Origin: Bacteroidaceae bacterium
GTDB taxonomy: Bacteria; Bacteroidota; Bacteroidia; Bacteroidales; Bacteroidaceae
Assembly (NCBI GenBank): GCA_017451645.1
Contig: JAFTNZ010000008.1
Coordinates: 1 to 64,000, forward strand
DNA length: 64,000 bases
Reading direction: 5' to 3'
Made by a program: the position numbers and the translations under genes. Of the stretch, positions 35,774 to 45,501 are shown piece after piece (the stretch's first letter is position 1; each line of letters begins with the position of its first letter). Below the pieces are notes generated by a model, which did no database searches, had not been told where the DNA came from, and saw only the letters and a program-made list of their open reading frames with translations.

Positions 35774-36322
35774 ATGAACGATCATATTAAGCAAATAGCC
35801 GCGCGCTTGCGTGGGCTGCGTGAAGTGTTGGAGCTGTCGGAAAGGGAACTGGCTGATAGTTGCCATCTGTCTTTGGAAGAATATCAGGCCATGGAGAGTG
35901 GTGAAAAAGATATTTCGGTAAGTGCTTTGCAGGCCATTGCACGCCGCTACGGTATAACATTGGATGTGCTGATGTTTGGCGAAGAACCAAAAATGAGTTC
36001 TTATTTCTTGACGCGTGCAGGTAAAGGTGTGTCAGTAGAACGACGGAAAACCTATAAATACGAAGCTTTGGCTTCGGGATTCAGAGACCGTAAAATCGAT
36101 CCGTTCATTGTGACTGTAGAACCGAAAGAAGAGGATATTCACCTTAATAGTCATGAAGGGCAAGAGATGGATTATGTGTTGGAAGGGCGTTTGATGGTGG
36201 TGCTCGGTGAGAAAGAAATAGTTCTCAATACGGGGGATAGCCTCTACTATAATGCACTGCAGCCCCACGGTATGAAAGCTTTGGACGGGAAACCTGTGAA
36301 ATTTTTGGCAGTGATAATGTAA
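35774..36322 (+). CDS. XRE-family regulator with cupin domain
   Basis: A 182-aa transcription factor. The N-terminal helix-turn-helix (about residues 5-65: LRGLREVLELSERELADSCHLSLEEYQAMESGEKDISVSALQ) is followed by a RmlC-like cupin domain (about 105-180: EGQEMDYVLEGRLMVVLGEKEIVLNTGDSLYYNALQPHGMKAL). Such regulators sense small molecules through the cupin. It lies 27 bp before the acyl-CoA synthetase gene, so it probably controls that gene in a small operon. Confidence 0.88.
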   Translation: MNDHIKQIAARLRGLREVLELSERELADSCHLSLEEYQAMESGEKDISVSALQAIARRYGITLDVLMFGEEPKMSSYFLTRAGKGVSVERRKTYKYEALASGFRDRKIDPFIVTVEPKEEDIHLNSHEGQEMDYVLEGRLMVVLGEKEIVLNTGDSLYYNALQPHGMKALDGKPVKFLAVIM

Positions 36323-36349
36323 TACAATACAATACAATAAATATAACTT

Positions 36350-38005
36350 ATGATAGAGAGATTTTTGAAGCAGACAGTGTTCTCTTCGCAAGAAGACTAT
36401 AAGAAGAATCTGCATATCCTTGTGCCGGAAAACTTTAACTTCGCTTATGATGTAGTGGATGTGTATGCTGTCGAACAGCCTGAAAAGAAAGCATTGCTGT
36501 GGACTAATGACCATGGAGAAGAACGGCAGTTTACTTTTGCTGATATGAAGCGCGAAACAGATCGTACGGCTGCTTATTTTCAGACCCTCGGTATCGGGAA
36601 GGGGGATCCGGTGATGCTTATCTTGAAAAGACGTTATGAGTTCTGGTTCTCTATCCTGGCTTTACATAAGTTGGGGGCTGTGGTGATTCCTGCTACACAT
36701 TTGTTGACAAAGAAAGATATTGTTTACCGGTGCAATGCTGCTGGTATAAAAGCCATTATTGCAGCCGGAGAGCAGGTTATCACTGATCACATAGTAGCAG
36801 CAATGCCAGACTGTCCTACGGTATCAGCTTTGGTAAGTGTCGGCCCGGATGTTCCCGAGGGATTTGGCGATTTCCATCAAGGCCTGGAAAATGCACCGGC
36901 TTTTGTTCGTCCTGAGAAAGTGAATACTAACGATGACGTGATGCTGATGTATTTTACTTCAGGTACAACAGGAGAACCTAAAATGGTGGCTCATGACTTC
37001 ACTTATCCGCTCGGACATATTACAACGGGCTTCTTGTGGCACTATCTGCACGATGGAAGTTTGCATCTGACTATAGCCGATACCGGTTGGGGAAAGGCTG
37101 TGTGGGGTAAATTGTATGGACAGTGGTTTGCGGGTGCAAACATATTCGTGTATGACCACGAGAAATTCACTCCGGCAGACATCTTGCACAAAATAGAGCA
37201 ATATCGCATTACATCACTTTGTGCACCTCCGACCATTTATCGTTTTCTGATTCGGGAAGATTTGCGTAAATTTGACCTCTCTTCATTGGAATATTGCACT
37301 ACGGCTGGCGAAGCTCTGAATGGGGCTGTTTATGACACCTTCAAGGAATTGACAGGCATCCGCCTGATGGAAGGATTTGGCCAAACTGAAACAACATTGA
37401 CGTTGGCTACTTTCCCTTGGATGGAACCGAAACCAGGAAGTATGGGAGTGCCTAATCCACAATATGACATTGACTTGTTGACTCCTGATGGACGTTCGGC
37501 AGAAGATGGAGAACAAGGGCAAATTGTAATCCGGACTGATAAAGGGAAACCTCTTGGGCTCTTTAAAGAATATTATCGTAATGCGGAACTGACAAAGGAT
37601 GTCTGGAATGAAGGCATTTATTACACGGGGGATGTAGCTTGGCGTGACGAAGATGGTTATTATTGGTTCGTAGGACGTGCCGATGATGTTATCAAAAGTT
37701 CTGGTTATCGTATTGGGCCCTTCGAGGTGGAGAGTGCTCTGATGACTCATCCCGCTGTGGTAGAATGCGCTATCACTGGAGTACCGGATGAGATTAGAGG
37801 ACAAGTGGTGAAAGCTACCATTGTGTTGGCTAAGGACTATAAGGAACGTGCTGGCGAGGAATTGGTCAAGGAATTGCAAGATCATGTGAAGCGTGTGACG
37901 GCTCCTTATAAGTATCCGCGTGTCATTGAATTCGTGAATGAATTGCCAAAAACTATCAGTGGAAAGATACGTCGGGTGGAAATTCGTCAGAACGAGAAAA
38001 AATAG
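36350..38005 (+). CDS. AMP-forming acyl-CoA synthetase
   Basis: A 551-aa member of the acyl-adenylate-forming superfamily. The P-loop-like motif YFTSGTTGEPKMV (about 201-213), the GFGQTETT motif, the YTGD motif with VGRADDVIKSSGYRIGPFEVE, and the catalytic Lys near the end in TISGKIRR are all present. It activates a carboxylic acid to its CoA ester. The sequence resembles medium-chain or acetyl-CoA synthetase-like proteins; the substrate is not certain. Encoded after the XRE-cupin regulator, likely its target. Confidence 0.9.
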   Translation: MIERFLKQTVFSSQEDYKKNLHILVPENFNFAYDVVDVYAVEQPEKKALLWTNDHGEERQFTFADMKRETDRTAAYFQTLGIGKGDPVMLILKRRYEFWFSILALHKLGAVVIPATHLLTKKDIVYRCNAAGIKAIIAAGEQVITDHIVAAMPDCPTVSALVSVGPDVPEGFGDFHQGLENAPAFVRPEKVNTNDDVMLMYFTSGTTGEPKMVAHDFTYPLGHITTGFLWHYLHDGSLHLTIADTGWGKAVWGKLYGQWFAGANIFVYDHEKFTPADILHKIEQYRITSLCAPPTIYRFLIREDLRKFDLSSLEYCTTAGEALNGAVYDTFKELTGIRLMEGFGQTETTLTLATFPWMEPKPGSMGVPNPQYDIDLLTPDGRSAEDGEQGQIVIRTDKGKPLGLFKEYYRNAELTKDVWNEGIYYTGDVAWRDEDGYYWFVGRADDVIKSSGYRIGPFEVESALMTHPAVVECAITGVPDEIRGQVVKATIVLAKDYKERAGEELVKELQDHVKRVTAPYKYPRVIEFVNELPKTISGKIRRVEIRQNEKK

Positions 38006-38116
38006 AAGAACAAACCTGTTTGGAAATGTGTTGTGAGAACAGTCCTGCATGAAAGACGCAATCCGTGGGACAGAGAGAGATGGAGCAAATGTGTGACTTT
38101 TAATATTATAAGAAGT

Positions 38117-38317
38117 ATGAAAGAAGTGTTTGAAGGCTCTTTGTGGGAAGCTGAAATTGTGAAAGGTCTGTTGCAGTCGGACGGTATAAAGTGTACGGTG
38201 TACGACGAAACGATGGGAGCAGTAACTTCGCCTTATTTGACTGTGGGAGGTAGTGTCAAAGTGTTCGTTGGCGAGGATGATTATGTCAGGGCACACGATA
38301 TCGTTTCCTCACGGTGA
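38117..38317 (+). CDS. DUF2007-family small protein
   Basis: A 66-aa protein starting MKEVFEGSLWEAEIVKGLLQSDGI with a C-terminal VFVGEDDYVRAHDIV. The pattern (amphipathic alpha/beta with WEAEIVKGLL and DY-RA-DI) matches DUF2007, thought to be a signal-transducing domain, without a proven role. The longer in-frame reading from 38033 is not supported by the family length. It follows the synthetase gene after 111 bp. Confidence 0.75.
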   Translation: MKEVFEGSLWEAEIVKGLLQSDGIKCTVYDETMGAVTSPYLTVGGSVKVFVGEDDYVRAHDIVSSR

Positions 38318-38335
38318 CACATAATTCGTTTGGAG

Positions 38336-39688
38336 ATGAGAAAAGGAAAAAAGGCTTGGATTGGTTGTTGTTTTGTCTGCATCCTGTCGTTAGTCGCTTG
38401 TACAAGAGCTATTGATGACGGGTGGGAGGAACCGGACACGGAACATGCGGTACAGGTACAGACAAGGGCAGAGACTGATGTCATCTATCCGGTTCGGTTG
38501 TACGCATTTGACAGTGAAACAGGAGAGCTGGTGGCACAAACAAGCGTACAGACTGCTGAAGAAAATATAAGGCTTGGCCTTGTAGAGGGAAGTTATCGGT
38601 TGGTTGCTTTGGGAGGGGCGGAGGAATGTGTGATTCCTTCGGCTCCGACATTGGAAGATGTAATAACTGTACCCGAAGAGGGAATGATGCAGGCTCCTAT
38701 GCAAATGGGAAGTGCTGATGCCTATATAACAAAAAGTACAACGATAAATTTGAATCTGGCCTACCAGGTAGCTGCAGTCGAACTGGAACTGATGCAGGTT
38801 CCTGCGGATGTGACGGCGGTGAGTGTTACTTTGTCATCTTTGTATGACGGATTGGCATTGGATGGAACATATACTGGTAATGCTCAGGTCACTGTGGACT
38901 TGGCCGAAAAAGGTGATGGTGTTTGGAGTGCTCCGGAATTCTACGTCTTCCCCGGTGTGTCGAAACAATTGAAATTGAGTATTTCGTTGAATAGGTTGGG
39001 GGGTGAAGAAATATATGGATATACTTGTGACAAAACGTTGGAAGTTGCTACTCCTTATTCACTTGTTGGCAGCTATATGGGTGGCTTTGCTGTAAGTGGG
39101 AATTTTACGGTGCTTGGTTGGAATGAACCGCAGACTTTCAACTTCTTGTTTGGGAATGAAATGGATGAAGATGAAGTTGGAGATGGAGAAGTTGTCGAAG
39201 ATGAAGGTGAGAAGATTGCTTCTCCTGGGACATTTTGGAATGGATTTTTTGTTGGTGCGGTAGATAATGTGACTGAGAGCGGAGCAGACTTGTTGTTGCT
39301 TAGCCGGGACGAATGGCATAATGTCCCCTCGGCTAATAATTTGGAACAACCGGAATTGGCCCAGATGTTGGTGGAAGAATATGAAGAAGAGGGATTGACA
39401 GGATGGTCCATCCCGACGATTGATGAGGCTAAGGCTATACGGACGGCGATTGGCAATACGGCTTTGGTGACAACGAATTCAACGCTTGAATCCAATGGCT
39501 TTATGCCGCTTTCGGACAATGTGGAGGATGAAAACGGGAATAATGTACGCTATCTTTGCGATGCAGGTGTCCGTGCGCTTGCTTGGAATGAGAACACCAG
39601 CAAGTCCGTATCGAAAGCAGGAACGAAAAGAACCTATTATTTAAGGGCGGTGAAAAGAGTGGCAGTAAAATTGGCAAATAATCAGTAG
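38336..39688 (+). CDS. FimB/Mfa2-like fimbrial lipoprotein with extra C-terminal domain
   Basis: A 450-aa lipoprotein with lipobox SLVAC (about Cys22). The N-terminal half (VQTRAETDVIYPVRLYAFDSETGELV, EGSYRLVALGG, VAAVELELMQVPADV, YVFPGVSKQLKLSISL) has the layout of FimB/Mfa2 fimbria-anchor proteins. After an acidic linker (DEDEVGDGEVVEDEGE) comes a domain with GWSIPTIDEAKAIR and RYLCDAGVRALAW...YYLRAVK, similar to DUF1566-type paralogous modules. The start codon ATG 38336 is chosen over TTG 38330. No partner fimbrillin is directly adjacent. Confidence 0.7.
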   Translation: MRKGKKAWIGCCFVCILSLVACTRAIDDGWEEPDTEHAVQVQTRAETDVIYPVRLYAFDSETGELVAQTSVQTAEENIRLGLVEGSYRLVALGGAEECVIPSAPTLEDVITVPEEGMMQAPMQMGSADAYITKSTTINLNLAYQVAAVELELMQVPADVTAVSVTLSSLYDGLALDGTYTGNAQVTVDLAEKGDGVWSAPEFYVFPGVSKQLKLSISLNRLGGEEIYGYTCDKTLEVATPYSLVGSYMGGFAVSGNFTVLGWNEPQTFNFLFGNEMDEDEVGDGEVVEDEGEKIASPGTFWNGFFVGAVDNVTESGADLLLLSRDEWHNVPSANNLEQPELAQMLVEEYEEEGLTGWSIPTIDEAKAIRTAIGNTALVTTNSTLESNGFMPLSDNVEDENGNNVRYLCDAGVRALAWNENTSKSVSKAGTKRTYYLRAVKRVAVKLANNQ

Positions 39689-39800
39689 CAGCATGTTTTT
39701 TCTTTAAAAAATGCAATGAATTGCCTTTGCTATGCAAATTATGCGTATATTCGCCGAGAAATTCAAAATCGAAGTCTAACACGTAAATTTTAAATAAATA

Positions 39801-41225
39801 ATGAACAGACCTTTTGCTATACTGGCTGCTGTAGCTTTGAGTATGACAATGTGTGCACAACAGGAAGACCCTGTTATCATGCGTATCAATAACAAGGATA
39901 TAACACGTGCAGAATTTGAATATTCTTACAATAAAAACAACACGGAGAGCACATTGGATAGAAAATCCTTGGGTGAGTATGTACAGTTGTTTGTTGATTT
40001 CAAATTAAAAGTGGCAGCTGCTGAAGAGATGGGGTTGGATACGTTGTCTTCATTTAAGAAAGAGTTCAAAGGTTATCGCGACCAACAGGCACAAGAATAT
40101 TTGATTGATACGGCATTTATCGAAAATGAGGCTCGTAAGGTGTATGAAGCGACTTTGACAAACATTGGAGAAGAAGGCTTGGTGCGTACGGCACATATTT
40201 TGTTGCGAATTCCGCAGGACGCGGACGTGACTGTCCAAGAGCGTATAAAGGCACGTATGGACTCTATTTATCAGGTGCTGAAAACGGGTACTGAGTTTGG
40301 TGAGTTGGCTACAAAGTTGTCCGAAGATCCGGGAAGTGCCCGTCAGGGAGGTGTGCTCCCTTGGCTCTTCGCCAAACAGGTCTATCCGGAATTTGCACGT
40401 GTGGCATATAGCCTGCAGGTGGGAGAATTGTCACAGCCCTTTCTTTCTCCTGCCGGTGTACATGTAGTGAAATTGTTGGATAAAAAACAGTTTGAACCGT
40501 ATGAATTTCATAGAAAAGACATTCATGCATTCTTGGAACGTCGTGGCATTCGTCAGAAGGCTATAGAGGTGAAGGCCGATTCGCTTTTTGTGCAATACGG
40601 TGGGAAGGTAAAACGTGAGGATGTGCTGGCCTATGAAGACAGCTTGTTGGATACGAAATATCCAGAATTCAAATACCTGATGCAAGAGTATTATGACGGT
40701 CTGTTACTTTTTGAAGCAAGCAACCGCTGTGTGTGGGAGAAAGCTGCTCAAGATGAAGCAGGCTTGGAACAGTATTTTAAGAAAAACAGGAAGAAATACG
40801 TGTGGGATATTCCACGATTCAAGGGTGCTGTGATACACTGTGTTACACCTGAATTGGCAGAGCAAGTGAAAAAGGCTATGAAGAAAATGCCGGAAGATCA
40901 GTGGAGGAAATACATACAAAAGGATATCAATCAGGATACCTTGAGATTGGCATTCCTGGAGAGAGGACTCTTCAAACTGGGCGATAATGCAAATGTTGAT
41001 TATCTGGCTTTCAAACAAGGTGAACTCAAAACAAGAGAGAATTACCCTTATCCCGTGATTGTCGGCAAAGTGCAAAAGAAATATCCGGAATCTTATCGCG
41101 ATGTGCGTGGACCACTGGTGGCAGACTATCAAACTGAGTTGGAGAAATTGTGGGTACAGGAACTCCGTAAGAAATACAAAGTGGAGATTTATGAGGATGT
41201 TCTTGGAACAGTGAACAATCATTGA
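39801..41225 (+). CDS. Peptidylprolyl isomerase, PpiC/SurA type
   Basis: A 474-aa periplasmic folding factor. Signal peptide about 1-19. One clear parvulin domain lies at about 130-230 (VRTAHILLRIPQDADV, FGELATKLSEDPGSARQGGVLPWLFAKQVYPEFARVAYSLQVGELSQPF). The C-terminal part lacks a second typical domain. First of three neighbouring genes of this kind; it overlaps the next by a few bases. Confidence 0.85.
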   Translation: MNRPFAILAAVALSMTMCAQQEDPVIMRINNKDITRAEFEYSYNKNNTESTLDRKSLGEYVQLFVDFKLKVAAAEEMGLDTLSSFKKEFKGYRDQQAQEYLIDTAFIENEARKVYEATLTNIGEEGLVRTAHILLRIPQDADVTVQERIKARMDSIYQVLKTGTEFGELATKLSEDPGSARQGGVLPWLFAKQVYPEFARVAYSLQVGELSQPFLSPAGVHVVKLLDKKQFEPYEFHRKDIHAFLERRGIRQKAIEVKADSLFVQYGGKVKREDVLAYEDSLLDTKYPEFKYLMQEYYDGLLLFEASNRCVWEKAAQDEAGLEQYFKKNRKKYVWDIPRFKGAVIHCVTPELAEQVKKAMKKMPEDQWRKYIQKDINQDTLRLAFLERGLFKLGDNANVDYLAFKQGELKTRENYPYPVIVGKVQKKYPESYRDVRGPLVADYQTELEKLWVQELRKKYKVEIYEDVLGTVNNH

Positions 41226-42088
41226 AAAAAACGATGCCTGTTGTGAAACTGTGGCTATTGGCATGGCTGGTGGGAATAGGGTTGGTTGCTTGTAAGCACT
41301 CCAAAGACCATCAAGGACAAACACCTCTGGTGGAGGTGGATGGCAATTTTTTGTATGTAGAGGATTTGCGTAAAGTGCTGCCGGCCAATGTCTCAAAAGA
41401 TGATAGCCTGCTTTTTGCGGAACATTATATTCGAAATTGGATAGAGGATGTCTTGCTGCTGGTAAATGCGGAACGCAATGTGCAAGAAGATGAGAATATT
41501 CATCAATTGGTGGAAAATTATCGTCGGGCATTGGTCTTGCATAGATACCAGCAAAAGTTAATGGAACAACGTCTTGCTTTCGAAATCAGTGAAAGTGAAA
41601 TTGATAGTTTTTATCGGGAGAATACATCTCAATTTTTGTTGGAGCAGCCAATGGTGAAAGGGCTCTATATAAAGGTTCCTTTGAATGCCAAAGGGATGAA
41701 TAATGTGCGGCAATGGTACAAGAAAAAGGACCAGGAGGTGATTGAAAAAATGGAGAAATACAGTTTGCAGCACGCTGTGGATTACCTCTATTTTTATAAT
41801 CATTGGTTGTATTTGGATGAAATATTTGACCGGATACCTGTAAAGGTGGACGATGCAGCAGAGTATGTCCGTCGCAATATGGACGTAGAAGTGCGTGATA
41901 CCGCTTTTTGCTATTTTATGCACATTGATACTTTGTTGCTTGCCGGGCAGCCGATGCCAATTGATTATGCGAAGAATGAAATTCGTGAAATATTGATGAA
42001 TATGAGGCAGGTGGATTTCATGAAGCAAGTGAAGGGTAAGCTTTATGAGGAGGCGCAGAATGAGCAGCGGATAATTTATCATTATTAA
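41222..42088 (+). CDS. SurA-like lipoprotein without visible parvulin domain
   Basis: A 288-aa lipoprotein (lipobox GLVACKH). It has an N-terminal SurA_N-like helical region (LFAEHYIRNWIEDVLLLVNAE, FEISESEIDSFYREN) but no obvious parvulin catalytic motif. The most likely start is TTG 41222, overlapping the TGA of the previous gene; ATG 41234 is an alternative. It would work as a chaperone subunit beside the other two. Confidence 0.75.
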   Translation: MKKTMPVVKLWLLAWLVGIGLVACKHSKDHQGQTPLVEVDGNFLYVEDLRKVLPANVSKDDSLLFAEHYIRNWIEDVLLLVNAERNVQEDENIHQLVENYRRALVLHRYQQKLMEQRLAFEISESEIDSFYRENTSQFLLEQPMVKGLYIKVPLNAKGMNNVRQWYKKKDQEVIEKMEKYSLQHAVDYLYFYNHWLYLDEIFDRIPVKVDDAAEYVRRNMDVEVRDTAFCYFMHIDTLLLAGQPMPIDYAKNEIREILMNMRQVDFMKQVKGKLYEEAQNEQRIIYHY

Positions 42089-42129
42089 CGTTAGATTATT
42101 ACAGAATAAAAGTGTAAAGAATAAGGAAT

Positions 42130-43482
42130 ATGAGTCTGAAAATTAGAATATTGCTTTGGTGTGCACTGTGTGTGTGGAGTGTAAACGGCTATGCGCAGGA
42201 TAATGTGATAGATGAGGTTGTTTGGGTGGTTGGTGACGAAGCCATTATGAAATCGCAGGTGGAAGAGGAACGTATTCGTGCCCAGTACGAAGGACGTAGG
42301 TTTGACGGAGATCCATATTGTGTAATCCCGGAAGAACTTGCTTTGCAGAAACTTTTTTTGCATCAAGCTGCCATTGATAGTATAGAGGTGACAGATGCGG
42401 AATTGATGAGTCAGGTTGATCGCCAAATGAATTATTATATCAACCAACTTGGTTCGAAAGAGAAAATGGAAGAGTATTTTCAAAAGACCCAGTTGCAGAT
42501 TAGGGAGGAATTGCGCGAATTGGCACGTAACAATCTGACAATGCAGAAAATGCAGCGTAAATTGATGGAAAATGTGAAGGTTACTCCTGCAGAAGTGCGT
42601 CGTTATTTCAAGAATCTGCCCATAGACAGCATTCCATATATACCCACTCAAGTCGAAGTGCAGATTATAACGATTGAACCCAATATCCCCAACGAAGAGA
42701 TTGACCGGGTGAAGGCACGTTTGCGTGAATTTACCGAACGGATAGTTACGGGAGAAACACAGTTCTCGACGTTGGCATTGCTTTATTCTGAGGATAAGGC
42801 GAGTGCAGTGCATGGAGGCGAATTGGGCTTTAAAGGAAAGGGGGAGTATGTTCCTGAATTTGCGAATGTGGCTTTTAACTTGAATGATCCGAAAAAAGTA
42901 TCTAAAATTGTCGAAACAGAATTCGGGTATCATATCATCCAATTGATAGAAAAACGTGGAGACCGTGCCAATGTACGCCATATCTTGCTGAAACCGCAAG
43001 TGGCTGAGGAAGACTTGATGGCTTCTTTGAGTCGTTTGGATTCCATTGCAGATGACATTCGAAATGCAAAATTTACTTTTGAAGAGGGTGCTACTCATAT
43101 CTCCAGCGACAAAGATACGCGTATGAATAAGGGGTTGATGCCTAATCCCATGAATGGTACATCAAAATTCGAGATGCAGGAATTACCGCAGGAGGTCGCT
43201 CGTGTAGTTGACAAGATGAATGTCAATGAGGTTTCTGAACCTTTTATTATGATCAATTCCAAAGGAAAGGAGGTATGCGCTATCGTTAAGTTGAAATCAC
43301 GCATCAAGGGACATAAGGCTACTTTGGCGGAAGATTTTCAAGCCATGAAAGAGGTAGTGTTGCTGAAAAAACAACAAGAAATACTGAATAAATGGATTGT
43401 AGAAAAACAGAAAAGTACCTATATTCGCATCAATGAAAAATGGAGGAACTGTGAATTCAAATATCCGGGTTGGATACATTGA
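42130..43482 (+). CDS. surA: SurA-type peptidylprolyl isomerase
   Basis: A 450-aa periplasmic chaperone for outer membrane proteins. Signal peptide about 1-22. SurA_N region (VIDEVVWVVGDEAIMKSQVEEERIRAQ), then two parvulin domains at about 170-270 (FSTLALLYSEDKASAVHGGELGFKGKGEYVPEFANVAFNLNDP) and 280-385 (RANVRHILLKPQVAEEDL, FEEGATHISSDKDTRMNKG). Downstream is the OstA-like gene; 3 bp separate the two coding sequences. Confidence 0.88.
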   Translation: MSLKIRILLWCALCVWSVNGYAQDNVIDEVVWVVGDEAIMKSQVEEERIRAQYEGRRFDGDPYCVIPEELALQKLFLHQAAIDSIEVTDAELMSQVDRQMNYYINQLGSKEKMEEYFQKTQLQIREELRELARNNLTMQKMQRKLMENVKVTPAEVRRYFKNLPIDSIPYIPTQVEVQIITIEPNIPNEEIDRVKARLREFTERIVTGETQFSTLALLYSEDKASAVHGGELGFKGKGEYVPEFANVAFNLNDPKKVSKIVETEFGYHIIQLIEKRGDRANVRHILLKPQVAEEDLMASLSRLDSIADDIRNAKFTFEEGATHISSDKDTRMNKGLMPNPMNGTSKFEMQELPQEVARVVDKMNVNEVSEPFIMINSKGKEVCAIVKLKSRIKGHKATLAEDFQAMKEVVLLKKQQEILNKWIVEKQKSTYIRINEKWRNCEFKYPGWIH

Positions 43483-43484
43483 AA

Positions 43485-45170
43485 ATGAAAAATAGACAGA
43501 TGCGTAATAATAATGAAAGAATAAGTACATTCGGACACAGAATTCTATTGATTGGCGTTCTGTGTCTGTTTGTTGTTTCTCTGATAGCTGGAGGAATGCC
43601 TGAGGGGGAGCAATCTGCTGCAAGAGAAAATTCGCAGAAGAAACCGATGAAGGTGACATTGCTTCATGCCGACCGCACCATTCAAAGGGCAGCCAATAAG
43701 GATCTTCAGATTTTGGAGGGGAATGTCGAGTTCTTGTATGACAGTATCTATATGTATTGTGATACGGTCTATTACTATAAATCCCGTAATTACTTTGAGG
43801 CTTTTGGTGATGTGAAAATGAATCAGGGGGACACTCTATTCCTTTATGGGGATTATCTTTATTATGATGGTAATGAACGTTTGGTTCAGGTGCGTGAGAA
43901 TGTGAGGATGGAAAATAAGAATGTGGTTTTACTGACTGACAGTCTGGATTATGACCGGGTCTATAATTTGGGATATTACTTTGATGGTGGAACCTTGATG
44001 GATTCAGTAAATGTGCTTACTTCAGAATGGGGAGAGTATAGTCCACAGACAAAAATTTCGGTCTTCAACTATGACGTAAAATTGGTGAATCCGCAGTTTG
44101 TACTTACTTCTGACACCTTAATATATAATACTGTAACGAAAGTTGCCAACATTGTCGGTCCATCGGACATAGAGAGTGGGAATAGCCGTATTTATTCTGA
44201 AATGGGATATTATAATACGGTTGGAAGGAAAGCGTATCTGCTTAATCGTTCGGTGTTGATGAATCAGGGAAAGGAACTTGTCGGTGACAGCATCTTTTAT
44301 GATGAAACGTTGAAGTTTGGGGAGGCTTTTGGAAATGTCTATATGAATGATTCCGTTAACAAGACAATGTTGACAGGAGAGTATTGCTACTCCAATGAAC
44401 TGACGGGATATGCTTTCGCCACTGATAAGGCGGTGGCAATAGATTATTCTCAGGGAGACAGCCTCTATATGCATGGCGACACCTTGAAACTCGTCACTTT
44501 CTTTATAGATACAGACTCTATGTACCGCCAGATGCAGGCTTATCATAAGGTCCGTTTTTATAGGATAGACCTCCAAGGTGTGTGCGATTCTATGGTATTT
44601 GATTCTCAGGACTCTTGCCTGACAATGTATTCCGATCCTGTGTTATGGAATGCCGGACAGCAGTTGTTGGGTGAAGAAATAAAAGTTTATATGAATGACA
44701 GTACGATAGATTGGGCTCATATTGTCAATCAGGCCTTGACGGTAGAGAAAAAAGATTCCGTCCATTTTAATCAAGTGGCAGGTCGGGAAATGAAGTTCTT
44801 TTTTGAGGGGGGAGATATCCGGAAGGCAGAAGTGACCGGAAATGTACAATCAATATTTTATCCGGAGGATGAAGACAGCGTCATGATGGGAATGAATTTC
44901 ATTGAATCCAGCAAACTGAATCTTTACCGTAAGGACGGTAAAATGGAACGCATTGTCTTTATAACCAAGCCTGTGGGTACTTTTACCCCCATGTTCTTGA
45001 TTGAACCATCCAAAATGAAATTGGAAAATTTCGCATGGTTTGACTACATGCGACCGAAAAATAAAGAGGATATCTTCCATTGGAGGGGCAAGAATGCCGG
45101 TGAAGAGTTGAAAAAGACTGTTCGTAGGGAAGTGCCGTTGCCCACATTGGATAAATTCAAAAAGAAGTAA
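43485..45170 (+). CDS. OstA-like protein (LptA/LptD N-terminal family)
   Basis: A 561-aa protein with N-terminal signal-anchor (about 15-37) followed by the OstA/LptA jelly-roll motifs (LLHADRTIQRAANKDLQILEGNVEFLYDSIYMYCDTVYYY, NYFEAFGDVKMNQGDTLFLYGDYLYYDGN). These repeat along the protein as LPS-transport-type beta strands. It likely helps move lipopolysaccharide across the periplasm. Start ATG 43485 directly follows the surA stop; an in-frame TTG 43470 would overlap surA. Confidence 0.82.
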   Translation: MKNRQMRNNNERISTFGHRILLIGVLCLFVVSLIAGGMPEGEQSAARENSQKKPMKVTLLHADRTIQRAANKDLQILEGNVEFLYDSIYMYCDTVYYYKSRNYFEAFGDVKMNQGDTLFLYGDYLYYDGNERLVQVRENVRMENKNVVLLTDSLDYDRVYNLGYYFDGGTLMDSVNVLTSEWGEYSPQTKISVFNYDVKLVNPQFVLTSDTLIYNTVTKVANIVGPSDIESGNSRIYSEMGYYNTVGRKAYLLNRSVLMNQGKELVGDSIFYDETLKFGEAFGNVYMNDSVNKTMLTGEYCYSNELTGYAFATDKAVAIDYSQGDSLYMHGDTLKLVTFFIDTDSMYRQMQAYHKVRFYRIDLQGVCDSMVFDSQDSCLTMYSDPVLWNAGQQLLGEEIKVYMNDSTIDWAHIVNQALTVEKKDSVHFNQVAGREMKFFFEGGDIRKAEVTGNVQSIFYPEDEDSVMMGMNFIESSKLNLYRKDGKMERIVFITKPVGTFTPMFLIEPSKMKLENFAWFDYMRPKNKEDIFHWRGKNAGEELKKTVRREVPLPTLDKFKKK

Positions 45171-45188
45171 TCTGAAAAAAGAATAGCT

Positions 45189-45482
45189 ATGGGAATGTTT
45201 ACTCAACGGAAGCCACGTGGTTTCCAACATCATTGGATATATGTGGATGAACGCAAGGAAAAACTCCAAAAGATGGAAGAAAAGGCTAAACGTGATTTGG
45301 GTTTATTGCCACCGGAGGAATATAAGCCTGGCGAACTGATTAGGGGGAGTATAACAGGGGCAAGCAAACACCTGAATCGGAGGAAAGAAAAACGTTCGTT
45401 GAGTACTCCCGTTGTACTTGTGGCTTTAGGGATAGCATTATTCTTTTTACATTATCTGGTGACGGGTAGTTGGTCGTTCTGA
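45189..45482 (+). CDS. Small conserved membrane protein
   Basis: A 97-aa protein with a basic, helical N-terminal region (RKPRGFQHHWIYVDERKEKLQKMEEKAKRD) and one C-terminal membrane helix (about 74-95, VVLVALGIALFFLHYLV). It is a C-terminally anchored membrane protein of unknown function, placed between the OstA-like gene and mutL. It probably belongs to the same transcript. Confidence 0.65.
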   Translation: MGMFTQRKPRGFQHHWIYVDERKEKLQKMEEKAKRDLGLLPPEEYKPGELIRGSITGASKHLNRRKEKRSLSTPVVLVALGIALFFLHYLVTGSWSF

Positions 45483-45501
45483 ATGGGGTAATAGGTAGTG
45501 T

